Positions 8,117-17,114 of a stretch of DNA of 64,000 nt are shown here, piece after piece. Origin of the DNA: Mycobacterium florentinum. Lineage in GTDB: Bacteria > Actinomycetota > Actinomycetes > Mycobacteriales > Mycobacteriaceae. A program made the translations under genes and the position numbers. Below the pieces are notes generated by a model. That model made no database searches, was not told where the DNA came from, and saw only the letters and a list, made by a program, of their open reading frames with translations. The DNA is taken from assembly GCF_010730355.1 (NCBI RefSeq), contig NZ_AP022576.1, forward strand, positions 3,534,001 to 3,598,000, given 5' to 3'. Every line of letters begins with the position of its first letter. Position 1 is the stretch's first letter.

Positions 8117-9526
8117 TCAGGCGGGGCCGCGGCCGTCGCCGGCCAGCTTCAGCAGAAGTCGTGTTCCGCCCCACGGGCTGGCGTGCAGGGATGCGCTCCC
8201 GCCGTGCAATTCTGCCTGTTGGGCGACCAGCGCCAGTCCCAGCCCGGAGCCCGATCGCGATGCGGTCGACCCGCGGGAGAAGCGTTCGAACACGGCGGTG
8301 CGTTCGGATTCGGGGACGCCGGTGCCGTTGTCGTCGACCGCGATTTCCACACCTTCACCTGAACTGCTCACGGTGAGTTGAATCTTGGATGCGCCACCGT
8401 GTTTGACGGCGTTGGCAATGGCGTTGTCGATGACCAGCCGCAGACCGGTGGGCAACCCGACCATCAAGACGGTGGGCGACGGCACCAGCGAGACCTCCAC
8501 GTCGGGGTAGACGCGAAGCGCGTCGTGCGCGGCCCGATCCAGAAGTTCGGTGATATCGAACGGCACGAAGTCGTCGACGGTGGTCAGCTGGCCCTGCGCG
8601 AGTCGCTCCAGCGCGGTCAGGGTGGCTTCGATGCGGCTCTGGGTGCGGATGACGTCGCCGATGACCTCCTCGCGCTGTTCGGCGGCCAGTTCGAGTGTGG
8701 ACAGCACCTCGAGGTTGGTGCGCATGGCGGTCAGCGGGGTGCGGAGCTCGTGTGAGGCGACGGCGGCGAAGTCGCGGGCCGATTCGAGTGCCGCCTTCGT
8801 GCGTTGCTGCTCGTTGCCGATGCGGGCCAGCATCTGCTCGACCGCTTCGGCGATCTCGACGGCCTCGCGCACGCCGCGGACCTGGACCTCGTCGGGGCTG
8901 GACTGGGCATTGATGGCGCGGGCTTGCCGGGCCAGCAGCAGGAAGGGGTTGACCATGATCAACGAGATCACCCAGCCGACCAGGATCGTGCCGGTGATCA
9001 CGCCCGCGCAGATCAGCAACACCCGCAGGTGCAGTTCGTTGATCCGGTGCTGAGCTTCGGCCAGCGGCGCGGCGAGTGCAATCGACACCGGCCCCGCGTT
9101 AAAGGTGCGGACCCGATATTGCACGCCGTTGATGGTGGTGTTCGCGTAGCCGTTGACCAGTTTGGGTAAGACGATGTTGCTGGGCACCGACACCGTCAGT
9201 TCCCCAATGCGGGCGGTGCGCACCAGGTCGCCGTCCGGTGAGGGCCGATCCGGGGTGCTTTGGTGGGCGCTGTTGAGGAGCGTGTTGATGTCGCCGAGGC
9301 TGCTCACGGAGTCCAGGCGGCGGTCGAGCTGGCTGTATTGATCGTTGGTGACGCCGACCCACACCCATACGCCCAGCGTGACGACCAGGGCGATCACTCC
9401 CAATTGCGCAACGATGACGATGGTGCGCAACGACAAGACACGCATCGGCAGTCGAATTTTTCTCAACGCGCGAATGTTCGGCTCCCTCACCTGAGCTATT
9501 GCTGCTTCGCGACCATCATGGCCCAT
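8117..9526 (-). CDS. PrrB-like membrane sensor histidine kinase without adjacent regulator
   Basis: Up to 469 residues; the exact start is uncertain, and MRVLSLRTIVIV at 9445 is a plausible later start. Two membrane helices (around residues 32-56 and 166-192) flank a periplasmic domain with the PrrB-like GVQYRVRTF segment. A HAMP linker, the H-box (AAVASHELRTPLTAM), an N-box (DNAIANAVKHGG) and G-boxes (DNGTGVPE, GSGLGLALV) follow. The C-terminal half is very close to M. tuberculosis PrrB as I recall it. PrrB normally sits directly after prrA; here the neighbours are a SulP gene and an oxidoreductase gene, so this is probably a duplicated orphan kinase that may signal to the resident PrrA. Confidence 0.85.
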   Translation of the reverse strand: MGHDGREAAIAQVREPNIRALRKIRLPMRVLSLRTIVIVAQLGVIALVVTLGVWVWVGVTNDQYSQLDRRLDSVSSLGDINTLLNSAHQSTPDRPSPDGDLVRTARIGELTVSVPSNIVLPKLVNGYANTTINGVQYRVRTFNAGPVSIALAAPLAEAQHRINELHLRVLLICAGVITGTILVGWVISLIMVNPFLLLARQARAINAQSSPDEVQVRGVREAVEIAEAVEQMLARIGNEQQRTKAALESARDFAAVASHELRTPLTAMRTNLEVLSTLELAAEQREEVIGDVIRTQSRIEATLTALERLAQGQLTTVDDFVPFDITELLDRAAHDALRVYPDVEVSLVPSPTVLMVGLPTGLRLVIDNAIANAVKHGGASKIQLTVSSSGEGVEIAVDDNGTGVPESERTAVFERFSRGSTASRSGSGLGLALVAQQAELHGGSASLHASPWGGTRLLLKLAGDGRGPA

Positions 9527-9616
9527 TCACCGTTTGGGGATTCGCTCAAGCCGCATTACGCCAAAGACGTGTTGCGATGTGCAACTGAAATGGTTTCCGG
9601 TGCAACGACTCTCGAT

Positions 9617-10564
9617 TCACGCCAGCGTCAATTCGCTGGGCAGCCCGGCACTGCACGCGGCCTGCGCAAGGAGTTCGCCGAGCACCGGCCCGAACTTCAT
9701 CAGGTTGTTGCCGACGAAGCCGACCACCCGGCCCCGGCGCACCACCTTCCAGCCGTCCCCGCCCGCGTCGAGCCACGGAGCGTGCACCGAGAGGCAGTCC
9801 ACCTGGCCCACCTGCGACAGGGACGGAAAGAGCGCACGCACGCCGGCGGGCTCCGGAATCGGCTGACCGAACGCCCAGCGACCCGTGCTGCCGAGTGGCA
9901 GCCCGTAGCCCTGCGGCGCCGACAGACAGGCGGCACCGGTCGCGTCGGCGCCCGCGTAGGTGAAGCGGGTATGCGGGATGAGCTCGACATCGAGCGGGCC
10001 TAACAGGTCGGGTGTCTGGGCGCCCACGCACACCAGAACTTGGTCGCCCCGCGTCACGGTGCCGTCCGCCAGACGCACCGAGCCGTCGTCACCGAGCGAG
10101 ACGACCTGGCCCCGCCGGATCTCTACCCGGGCTGCCAACGCAGTCAGAGCACGGCGAATACGCAGGCTGCCGCCGAGCGGATCGAAGATCCCGGCCTCCC
10201 AGGGCGCCGCCACGAAGGGGATCCGGGCCTCGATCTCCTGGCGGTCAAGCCAGGAGAATTCGGCGCCGGCCTCCGTCATCGCGGTTGCGGTCTCCTCGGG
10301 TGGAGCCGCGGCGATAAAACCCTCGGAACCGAGCAGCCGCCCCACATCGAGCTCGCTTTCCCAGCGCTGCCAGCCGGCACGAGCCTGGATGGCGAGCCGG
10401 CATAACGCCGGGCGCTGATGTGCGATGCGGAAGATGCGCGCAAGGCCCGCGGACAATTCGGCGAACGGCTCGCCGCGTTCGAACACGATCACGGGCTCTC
10501 CGCGCCGCGACAACTCATAGGCGGCGGCCAGCCCGCATATTCCCGCGCCAACGATGATGATCAC
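9617..10564 (-). CDS. FAD-dependent amine/amino-acid oxidoreductase (DAO family)
   Basis: A 315-residue single-domain flavoprotein with an N-terminal Rossmann motif MIIIVGAGICGLAAAYELSR and the DAO-type C-terminal VVGFVGNNLMKFGP segment. The family oxidises the C-N bond of amines or imino/amino acids such as sarcosine, proline or glycine. Its ATG at 10564 has GGGGGAGG upstream and lies 31 bp after the selB stop, so it probably belongs to the selA-selB transcript. A direct role in selenium metabolism is not established; this could be a passenger. Confidence 0.82.
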   Translation of the reverse strand: MIIIVGAGICGLAAAYELSRRGEPVIVFERGEPFAELSAGLARIFRIAHQRPALCRLAIQARAGWQRWESELDVGRLLGSEGFIAAAPPEETATAMTEAGAEFSWLDRQEIEARIPFVAAPWEAGIFDPLGGSLRIRRALTALAARVEIRRGQVVSLGDDGSVRLADGTVTRGDQVLVCVGAQTPDLLGPLDVELIPHTRFTYAGADATGAACLSAPQGYGLPLGSTGRWAFGQPIPEPAGVRALFPSLSQVGQVDCLSVHAPWLDAGGDGWKVVRRGRVVGFVGNNLMKFGPVLGELLAQAACSAGLPSELTLA

Positions 10565-10595
10565 GTAAGTGCCTCCCCCGCAACGGTATTAGCCA

Positions 10596-12377
10596 TCAGC
10601 GGACCACTTCGCGGTGCCCGGCGTCCAGTCGTCGGGTCCAGCCGCGCGAGTCGAGATGCTCCAGCAACGGAATCACCACCCGCCGGGTGGTGCCGAGTGC
10701 CTGCCGCGCCTGGCTCGTGGTGAACGGCTGGTCGAGCCGGGCCAGCTCCCGCATCGCCAGGGCCGGCGCGGTGGGCAACAGCACCACCCCGTCGCGCAGC
10801 CGCAGCACCCGCCCGACACGTTCGGCCGCGGCCAGTTCGCGCCCGGTGAGCTTCAGCGCCGACAGGTCATCGGCCTCCGGCGCGTGAAACGGCTGGGCCC
10901 GCAACCGGGCTTCCAACTCGCTGACCGCTGCCTCCGCGCAACCGAGATCGTCGCCGGCACCGGCCACCCGAATGTGGCCGCCGTGCCGTTCGAGACCCGC
11001 GTCGCGGGCGACAGCGTCGAGCAGCGATTCGTCAGGCAGGGCCAGCAGGTCGCGCGCTGCCCCGCGAGATAGCCCTTCTGCCAATGGGTCTCGCGTGTGT
11101 AGCTCCTCGACCGCGGCCCGCAGCCGCTGCCGCCAGGCGTCGTACGTCGCGTCGTGCACCCACCAGTCGTCGAGCACCCGCACGCCCTCGGGCGGCCCAG
11201 TCGCCGAGGCCAGCAGCCCCAGCCGACGGAGATGACTCTCCCGCACCGCACCGCGCCGGGCCACCTCGGCGCCGACGTCGCCGGCCGCGTTCATCGCGCT
11301 CAGGGCTGCGGCCCGGCGGGTTCCGTCACCGCGCCGCCGTAACACCGGGGGGTCGGCATCGAGCACCAGGGCGCCGCCCAGCACGCGCTGGCCACCCGGG
11401 TCGCGCAGCACCAACCGGTCGCCGAGCACGAGCGGCAGTCGCCGATCGAGCGTGAGCCGGCCATGGTCGTCGTCGAACGGCCGCAGCCGCGCGGGCACGG
11501 CCGCGGTGCCGACATGCACGACGAGGTGGGCCGCGGCCTCGGTCAGTGGACCTCCGGACGTGCGGCGGACGTCAAGCGTGCCGGTGCTCGGCCACGCCCC
11601 GGGGGTGACCAGCGCATGCCCGCGGCGGACCACATCGCGCGGGACGCCGCGCAGGTTGAGTGCGACCCGGGCCACCGGTCCCAGCGTCGGGTAGGGCTCG
11701 CCCCGGCTCTGCAAACCGCGGATCACCACCGACTGCGGCTGGTCCGCGCCGAGCACGTCCAGCCGGTCGCCGCGAGCCACTGTGCCGGCCGCGAGCGTCC
11801 CGGTCACGACGGTGCCCGCACCGGTGATCGTGAAGGAACGATCGACCCACAACCGCACCCGGGCGGTGGTTTCGGGGCCGGGCAGTTGCCCGAGGACGCG
11901 ATCGAGGGTGGCACGCAATTCGGTGAGCCCGGTCCCCGCGACCGCGGACACGATGACCCCGGGCGCATCCCGCAGCCCGGCGCCGGCCAGCTCGTCGCGG
12001 GCCTGCGCCAGCACGGCCCCGGCATGGTCCGGCGCCCGGTCGGCGCGGGAGATCACGATCAGACCGTGCCGGATGCCCAGCGCAGCGAGCGCGTCGCGGT
12101 GGTCGCTGGACTGCGCCTGCCAGCCCTCGTCCGCGGCGACGACGAAGCAGACCACGGGCGCTGGGCCGAGGCCGGCCAGCGTGTTGGCCAGGAAGCGCTG
12201 GTGTCCGGGCACGTCGACGAAGGCCACCTCGCGGCCCGACGGCAGCGTGGTCCAGGCGAAGCCGAGGTCGATCGTCAGGCCGCGGCGCCGCTCCTCCTCC
12301 CAGCGGTCGGGCTCCATGCCCGTCAGCGCGCGGATCAGGGTGCTCTTGCCGTGATCGACGTGGCCGGCGGTGGCCAC
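10596..12377 (-). CDS. selB: Selenocysteine-specific elongation factor SelB
   Basis: A 593-residue translational GTPase that brings Sec-tRNA to UGA codons marked by a SECIS hairpin. The G1 motif is GHVDHGKS, followed by the SelB-like RRGLTIDLGFAW and G3 DVPGH; G4 is degenerate as SRAD in place of NKxD. EF-Tu-like beta-barrels follow, and the C-terminal ~250 residues are the winged-helix repeats that bind SECIS RNA (for example GRELAAAERVGRVLRL and RQALGTTRRVVIPLLEHLD). The only standard in-frame start is GTG 12377, 20 bp after the selA stop. It belongs with selA, tRNA-Sec, selD and the selenoprotein gene fdhA in this window. Confidence 0.95.
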   Translation of the reverse strand: MATAGHVDHGKSTLIRALTGMEPDRWEEERRRGLTIDLGFAWTTLPSGREVAFVDVPGHQRFLANTLAGLGPAPVVCFVVAADEGWQAQSSDHRDALAALGIRHGLIVISRADRAPDHAGAVLAQARDELAGAGLRDAPGVIVSAVAGTGLTELRATLDRVLGQLPGPETTARVRLWVDRSFTITGAGTVVTGTLAAGTVARGDRLDVLGADQPQSVVIRGLQSRGEPYPTLGPVARVALNLRGVPRDVVRRGHALVTPGAWPSTGTLDVRRTSGGPLTEAAAHLVVHVGTAAVPARLRPFDDDHGRLTLDRRLPLVLGDRLVLRDPGGQRVLGGALVLDADPPVLRRRGDGTRRAAALSAMNAAGDVGAEVARRGAVRESHLRRLGLLASATGPPEGVRVLDDWWVHDATYDAWRQRLRAAVEELHTRDPLAEGLSRGAARDLLALPDESLLDAVARDAGLERHGGHIRVAGAGDDLGCAEAAVSELEARLRAQPFHAPEADDLSALKLTGRELAAAERVGRVLRLRDGVVLLPTAPALAMRELARLDQPFTTSQARQALGTTRRVVIPLLEHLDSRGWTRRLDAGHREVVR

Positions 12378-12397
12378 GACATTCGAGACGTGAGTGC

Positions 12398-13717
12398 TCA
12401 GCGGTCCGCCTCGGGCATTGCGGCCAGCGCCGCCCGGACCGCGTCCAGCAGCCGGCCATCGTCGGACTCGGGGATGCAGCGCAGGTCCAGCAGGCAGGAG
12501 CCGTCGTGCACCCGGGGCAGCACCGCGGGGTCACCCGCGCGCAGGACGGCCGCCGCGGGCTCCGGAAGCCGAACCGCCCACCCGGGCAACGGGACGCCCG
12601 GGGCTCCACCGCCACCGACTCGGCCGTCGTGCGCGACGACGGACGCGCCGACCGCCTCGGCCAGACGTAGCGCCCGCGCCCGCAGTCGTTCGGGGTCGGC
12701 GTGCAGGGCCTGGGTCACCGGCGAGGTGCCGGCCCGGACCGTGGCCTCCAGCGCGGCGAGGGTGAGCTTGTCGGCGCGCACCGCGCGCGCCAGCGGATGC
12801 CGTGCCAATCGCGAGACCACATCGCCGCGGCCGAGCACGATGCCCGCTTGCGGCCCGCCGAGCAGCTTGTCGCCACTGGCGGTGATCACGTCGGCGCCGT
12901 CGGACAGCGTGGTGGCGGCGTCGGGCTCATCGGGCAGCAGTGGGTCCGGCGCAAGCAGCCCGCTGCCAAGGTCGACGACCAACGGCACCCGCTTCTCGGC
13001 GGCCAACGAGCGCAGCTCGGGCACCGCGACGGCCGAGGTGAACCCCTCGACGCGGAAATTGCTCTGGTGCACCTTCAGCAGGCATCCGGTCGTCGGCCCG
13101 ATCGCGTCGGCGTAGTCCTTCAAGTGGGTCCGGTTGGTGGTTCCGACCTCACGCAGGCGGGCGCCGGTGGAGGCGATCAGGTCGGGCAGCCGGAAGCCGG
13201 CACCGATCTCGATCAGCTCCCCGCGGCTCACCACGACTTCGCCGCCGGCCGCCAGGGCGGTGGTCGCCAGCACCAGCGCGGCGGCGCCGTTGTTGACCAC
13301 CAGCGCGTCCTCGGCGGCGGGGCAGGCATCCAGCAGCGCCTGGCGAAGCGCGACCGCGCGCTTCGAGCGGGTGCCGGTGTCGAGGTCGAGTTCCACATCG
13401 ACGTAGCCGCTCGCCGACACCAGTGCGTCGACCGCGCTGGCGGCCAACGGCGCACGACCCAGATTGGTGTGCACGACGACGCCGGTGGCGTTGAGCACCG
13501 GGCGCAATCTCGTGGTCCGGTGCTCGGCCAGCGACGCCACGACCGCGTCCTGCACCTGGTCGGGCGCCAGGTCGCCGCGGCGGGCCCGGTCCTGGATGTC
13601 GCGCACCACGGCCCTGACCGCCTGCTCGCCCAGCCGGTTTCGCGCCTCCTGCACCGGCGGAAGCGAAAGCAGTTGATCCGTGCGCGGAATCAGGCGGCGT
13701 GGGTCGACCTGTGTCAC
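12398..13717 (-). CDS. selA: L-seryl-tRNA(Sec) selenium transferase SelA
   Basis: A 439-residue PLP enzyme that converts Ser-tRNA(Sec) to Sec-tRNA(Sec) using selenophosphate. The GTG at 13717 is preceded by GAGGAGG; longer frames run back through the tRNA-Sec gene and are not real. Signatures are LNATGVVVHTNLGRAP, the NNGAAALVLA segment and the PLP lysine in ITASGDKLLGGPQAG. Length matches bacterial SelA. The start is only 20 bp beyond the 3' end of tRNA-Sec, so tRNA and selA-selB may share a transcript. Confidence 0.96.
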   Translation of the reverse strand: MTQVDPRRLIPRTDQLLSLPPVQEARNRLGEQAVRAVVRDIQDRARRGDLAPDQVQDAVVASLAEHRTTRLRPVLNATGVVVHTNLGRAPLAASAVDALVSASGYVDVELDLDTGTRSKRAVALRQALLDACPAAEDALVVNNGAAALVLATTALAAGGEVVVSRGELIEIGAGFRLPDLIASTGARLREVGTTNRTHLKDYADAIGPTTGCLLKVHQSNFRVEGFTSAVAVPELRSLAAEKRVPLVVDLGSGLLAPDPLLPDEPDAATTLSDGADVITASGDKLLGGPQAGIVLGRGDVVSRLARHPLARAVRADKLTLAALEATVRAGTSPVTQALHADPERLRARALRLAEAVGASVVAHDGRVGGGGAPGVPLPGWAVRLPEPAAAVLRAGDPAVLPRVHDGSCLLDLRCIPESDDGRLLDAVRAALAAMPEADR

Positions 13718-13737
13718 GTGCCTCCTCGATCCGCGTC

Positions 13738-13833
13738 TGGCGGAGGCGGACGGGAATCGAACCCGCCAGACCGAGATACTCGATCTCACCGGTTTTGAAG
13801 ACCGGGGGGACCACCAGGAACCCAAACGCCTCC
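13738..13833 (-). tRNA. selC: tRNA-Sec (anticodon UCA)
   Basis: Read on the minus strand, the gene starts GGAGGCG at 13833 and ends CGCCTCCG plus an encoded CCA (13738-13740). The anticodon loop CTTCAAA, closed by the ACCGG/CCGGT stem, gives UCA, which reads UGA. It is 96 nt with CCA, longer than normal tRNAs, as expected for the 8-bp acceptor stem and long variable arm of bacterial tRNA-Sec; the variable arm is around GAGATCGAGTATCTC. The T arm GGCGGGTTCGATTCCCGTC is canonical. It lies directly upstream of selA. Confidence 0.97.
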
Positions 13834-13899
13834 CTGCACAAACTAGCGTGGTCAGCGCCGATGCCGAATCTGGCGGCTCCCTCCTGCGGCGTTGAGTGT

Positions 13900-13969
13900 G
13901 CGGCCACGGCGTTGGGTGTGCGGCCACGGCGGCCATACCCGGCGTGTCGCAACCCTGGACGCACACCCA
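13900..13969 (-). repeat. Dispersed intergenic repeat, copy 2, with local tandem duplication
   Basis: The reverse complement of this stretch aligns with 5519-5590 (TGGGTGTGCGTCCAGGG, CGCCGTGGCCGCACACCCAA). At its left end a 20-bp unit is repeated in tandem with one mismatch at 13888-13907 and 13908-13927 (GGCGTTGRGTGTGCGGCCAC). It sits in the 237-bp gap between tRNA-Sec and selD and carries no convincing ORF. Confidence 0.55.
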
Positions 13970-14070
13970 AGGCCCAGGCGTCACACACGAAGACACGTGT
14001 GACGACGTTGACAGTTGTCGTCGTGCGGCGGGCGGGTTGTGAGCCGGCCCGTTCCTCGTAGGCTCGTGGC

Positions 14071-15054
14071 ATGACCCAGACCCAGACCCGGCTGACCGGC
14101 TATGCGCACGGCGGCGGCTGTGCCTGCAAGATCCCGCCCGGTGAGCTGGAAGAAGCGGTCCGCGGCCTGGTCGGACAGAACAGCGACAACGTCCTGGTCG
14201 GGCTCGACGACGGCGACGACGCGGCCGCGGTGTTGGTCGGCGACATCGCGGTGCTGTCCACCGCGGATTTCTTCACGCCCGTCGTCGACGACGCCTACGA
14301 CTGGGGCCGGATCGCCGCGGCCAACGCGCTTTCCGACGTCTACGCGATGGGCGGACGCCCGGTGGTCGCGATCAACCTGGTCGGCTGGCCGCGCGACGTG
14401 CTGCCGCTGGAATTGATGACCGAGGTGCTGCGCGGCGGCCTGGCGGTGGCGTCGGAGGCCGGCTGCCCGGTGATCGGGGGCCACTCCATCGACGACCCGG
14501 AGCCGAAGTACGGCATGGCGGTGACCGGTGTGGCGGACCCGAATCGGTTGCTGCGCAACGACGCCGCCCAGCCCGGGCTGCCGCTGACCCTCACCAAGCC
14601 GCTCGGTGTCGGGCTGCTCAACAATCGGCACAAGCAGACCGGCGAGGTGTTCGCGGAGGCGATCGCGACGATGACCCGGCTCAACCGCGACGCCGCCGAG
14701 GCCGCGGTGGCAAACGGTGTGTGCGCGGCCACGGATGTGACCGGCTTCGGGTTGCTCGGCCACCTTTACAAGATGTGCCGGGCCTCAAAGGTGGGCGCGG
14801 TCATCGACCGCTGCGCGGTGCCGGTGCTCGACGCGGGACGCGCGGCGCTGCGCGACGGCTTCGTCTCGGGCGGGACTCGCCGCAACCTCGATTGGGTCCG
14901 GCCGCATCTGCGTCCCGGCCCCGGCGTGACCGAGGATGAGCTGCTACTGCTCGCCGATGCGCAGACCTCGGGCGGTCTGCTCGTGGTGGGCGAGCTGCCC
15001 GGGCACCCGGTGATCGGCCACACCGTCACCGGCGAGGGCATCGAGATTCGCTAG
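14071..15054 (+). CDS. selD: Selenide, water dikinase (selenophosphate synthase) SelD
   Basis: A 327-residue ATP-dependent enzyme making selenophosphate, the selenium donor for SelA. The glycine-rich loop HGGGCACKIPP carries the catalytic cysteine, so this SelD is the Cys form and not itself a selenoprotein. Conserved DDAAAV, STADFFTP, GGHSIDDPEPKYG and ATDVTGFGLLGH segments agree with the family, as does the length. The gene diverges from tRNA-Sec/selA/selB and converges with the fdh operon, whose stop is only 6 bp away. Confidence 0.96.
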   Translation: MTQTQTRLTGYAHGGGCACKIPPGELEEAVRGLVGQNSDNVLVGLDDGDDAAAVLVGDIAVLSTADFFTPVVDDAYDWGRIAAANALSDVYAMGGRPVVAINLVGWPRDVLPLELMTEVLRGGLAVASEAGCPVIGGHSIDDPEPKYGMAVTGVADPNRLLRNDAAQPGLPLTLTKPLGVGLLNNRHKQTGEVFAEAIATMTRLNRDAAEAAVANGVCAATDVTGFGLLGHLYKMCRASKVGAVIDRCAVPVLDAGRAALRDGFVSGGTRRNLDWVRPHLRPGPGVTEDELLLLADAQTSGGLLVVGELPGHPVIGHTVTGEGIEIR

Positions 15055-15060
15055 CCGGCT

Positions 15061-16146
15061 TCAATCGGCGGTGGTGATCGAGTCGTCCGTGATCCCGGCC
15101 GCGCGGCGAGCGGCCAGCCGGCGTTTCTGCGGCTCCATCGTGTAGCGAGGATCGCGGGCGGATTCCTTGCCCGCCTCGAAGAAACCGAACCTCAGCATGG
15201 CCGACGCCGTCAGCAGCGCCAGGCCGGACAACGCGGCGACGTCGCGGCGGTGCCCACCGAGCAGTGCGCCCAAACCGCCTGCGGCGGCCAGTCTTTCGCT
15301 CCATGCCAGCAACCGGCCGGGCGTGCCGTGGTGCAGCGGCTCTCTGGTCACCGGGTCCATCCGGAATTCGGTGAACCGCGCGGAGATCAGGTCACTGACC
15401 GCGCCGATGACGGCCAGCTTGCGCGCGGGTGCGGCCTCGGCGACCGGGGTCGTGATCATCGCCAATCCCGACGCGGCCAGGCTCGCCGAGCTGGCGAACA
15501 CGAACGGCAGGTCGCGATAGGCGGCGTTCCACGTCGGGGTCGCGGTGTCGGTGAGCAGCACCGCGGTGTAGACCGCCAGCGGCGGCGACAGCACCGCCGC
15601 CCCGAGTCCCGCGGGTCCCTCCACGGCTCGCAGCACGGGGCGGAACGGGCCCAACGGAATTCGCTCGCCGAGCATTCGGTCGACCTCGGACACCGCGGCG
15701 ACCCCGATGCCCGCACTGAAGAGGCTCAGAATCCACGAGCCGATGCTCATCGGCGAGGTCAGCTTGACCGTCCGCAGCATGTTGGCAAAACGCTCGGGCC
15801 GGCCCAGGTCCTTCACCAGCGCGACCGCACCCAGCGACACCGCGATCAGTGCGGAAATTCTTGTGTTGCGGCGCAACGTTTTTCGGCCGGTGAGCTGAGC
15901 GCCCGCCGCCAGCAGGCCGGACCCGCCGGCGACGCCACCCAAGAACAGGTAGGCCGCCACTTCGTGTCCCCATGGCGGGGCCTTGACGACGGGGCGCCCG
16001 TAATACGAGGTGAATTCGGCGTCGGGAACCATCGGCATCTCGCGCGAGCCGTCACCACCGCCGCGCCGGCCCGCGCGCTTACCTTTGCGACGCCTGCCGC
16101 CCTTGGGCTCCGGCGGACGGAAGCTGTCGAATTCCGAGGTGCTCAC
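15061..16146 (-). CDS. Formate dehydrogenase membrane subunit, NrfD/PsrC type
   Basis: A 361-residue protein starting with GTG 16146, overlapping the stop of the iron-sulfur subunit gene by GTGA, so translation is coupled. The N-terminus is strongly basic (KGGRRRKGKRAGRRGG). Starting at about residue 50 come eight or so hydrophobic segments in the style of NrfD quinone-reacting anchors (VAAYLFLGGVAGGSGLLAAGA; KDLGRPERFANMLRTVKLTSPMS, in pieces KDLGRPERF and KLTSPMS). It should anchor the formate dehydrogenase to the membrane and pass electrons to menaquinone, instead of the cytochrome b subunit used in E. coli FdnI. Confidence 0.88.
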   Translation of the reverse strand: MSTSEFDSFRPPEPKGGRRRKGKRAGRRGGGDGSREMPMVPDAEFTSYYGRPVVKAPPWGHEVAAYLFLGGVAGGSGLLAAGAQLTGRKTLRRNTRISALIAVSLGAVALVKDLGRPERFANMLRTVKLTSPMSIGSWILSLFSAGIGVAAVSEVDRMLGERIPLGPFRPVLRAVEGPAGLGAAVLSPPLAVYTAVLLTDTATPTWNAAYRDLPFVFASSASLAASGLAMITTPVAEAAPARKLAVIGAVSDLISARFTEFRMDPVTREPLHHGTPGRLLAWSERLAAAGGLGALLGGHRRDVAALSGLALLTASAMLRFGFFEAGKESARDPRYTMEPQKRRLAARRAAGITDDSITTAD

Positions 16147-17114
16147 CGGCTCCTCCAGAACGCCAGCGCAGCCGCCCCGGCCATGCCGGCCGCGGCCATG
16201 CCGGCCCGCTTGAACATCGTCGGCAGGTCGGCCGTGCACACCCGCGGATCGGGCGGCAGTCCGTAGACCTCCGGTTCGTCGAGCAACAGGAAGATCGACC
16301 CGGTACCGCCGACGCCGTCATTCTCGTTGGCGCCGTAAAGCCTTGCCTCCGTGCGCCCTTCGGCGTGCAGCTGAGCTACCCGCTGCCGCGCCCGGTCCAC
16401 CAGATCGTCGTGATTGCCGAACTTGATCGACGTGGTCGGACAGGTTTGGGCGCAGGCCGGCGTCTGGTCCTCGACCAAGCGGTCGTAGCACAGGGTGCAC
16501 TTCTGGGCGACGCCGGTGACGTATTCGTGGGCCAGCTGATCGGACTGCCGCTCGGATGTCGCGTAGGTGCCGTCGCTACGGCGCTCGACCACACCGAACG
16601 GGCATCCCGCCACACAGGTTCCGCAGCCGTTGCACACGTCGTGCTGCACCACCACGGTGCCGAACTCGGTGCGGAACAACGCCCCCGTCGGGCAGACATC
16701 GAGACAGCCCGCGTGCGTGCAGTGCTTGCAGACATCGGAGGACATCAGCCAGCGAAACTCCGGGGTGTCCGGCGGCTTGGTGTCGGCATTGTCCTGGGCA
16801 CCGGGGAAAGCCGGCATTCCCAAACCAATCAACGCCCGCCCGGATTCGCGGGCTTCCTCGATCCGGTCGCGACCCTGCTCGATGAACGCCACGTGGCGCC
16901 AGGTGCTCGCCCCCAGCGAACCGGTGTTGTCGTAGGACGACCCCAGCAGTTCGAGGTCGCCGTCGCGCGGGTTCCGATTCCATTCCTTGCATGCCACTTC
17001 GCAGGCCTTGCAACCGATGCAGATCGAGGTATCGGTGAAAAAGCCCTTGCGCGGCTTGGCATCTCCCCAACCGGCATCGGCGGCAGGGTCAGTCGGTCCG
17101 GTCAGTTGACCCAT
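16143..17114 (-). CDS. Formate dehydrogenase iron-sulfur subunit
   Basis: A 323-residue ferredoxin-like electron-transfer subunit of the FdnH/FdhB/HybA class. Four cysteine clusters suited to four [4Fe-4S] centres are visible: CIGCKACEVAC, CKHCTHAGCLDVCP, CNGCGTCVAGCP and CTLCYDR with a following CAQTCP. A hydrophobic C-terminal segment (MFKRAGMAAAGMAGAAALAFW) may touch the membrane. Its ATG at 17114 lies 26 bp inside the 3' end of fdhA and its stop overlaps the membrane subunit start, so the three genes form one translationally coupled operon. Confidence 0.92.
   Translation of the reverse strand: MGQLTGPTDPAADAGWGDAKPRKGFFTDTSICIGCKACEVACKEWNRNPRDGDLELLGSSYDNTGSLGASTWRHVAFIEQGRDRIEEARESGRALIGLGMPAFPGAQDNADTKPPDTPEFRWLMSSDVCKHCTHAGCLDVCPTGALFRTEFGTVVVQHDVCNGCGTCVAGCPFGVVERRSDGTYATSERQSDQLAHEYVTGVAQKCTLCYDRLVEDQTPACAQTCPTTSIKFGNHDDLVDRARQRVAQLHAEGRTEARLYGANENDGVGGTGSIFLLLDEPEVYGLPPDPRVCTADLPTMFKRAGMAAAGMAGAAALAFWRSR

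Noticed and set aside
11463..13115. 550-codon plus-strand frame across selB and selA
   Set aside because: Shadow of the two sel genes; the second half is Ser/Arg/Ala-rich repeat-like sequence without domain.
13888..13927. Tandem 20-bp repeats as a CRISPR array
   Set aside because: Only two adjoining units with no spacers and no cas genes in the window.
13718..13996. 93-residue N-terminal extension of SelA
   Set aside because: It would translate the tRNA-Sec gene; GTG 13717 has GAGGAGG at proper distance.
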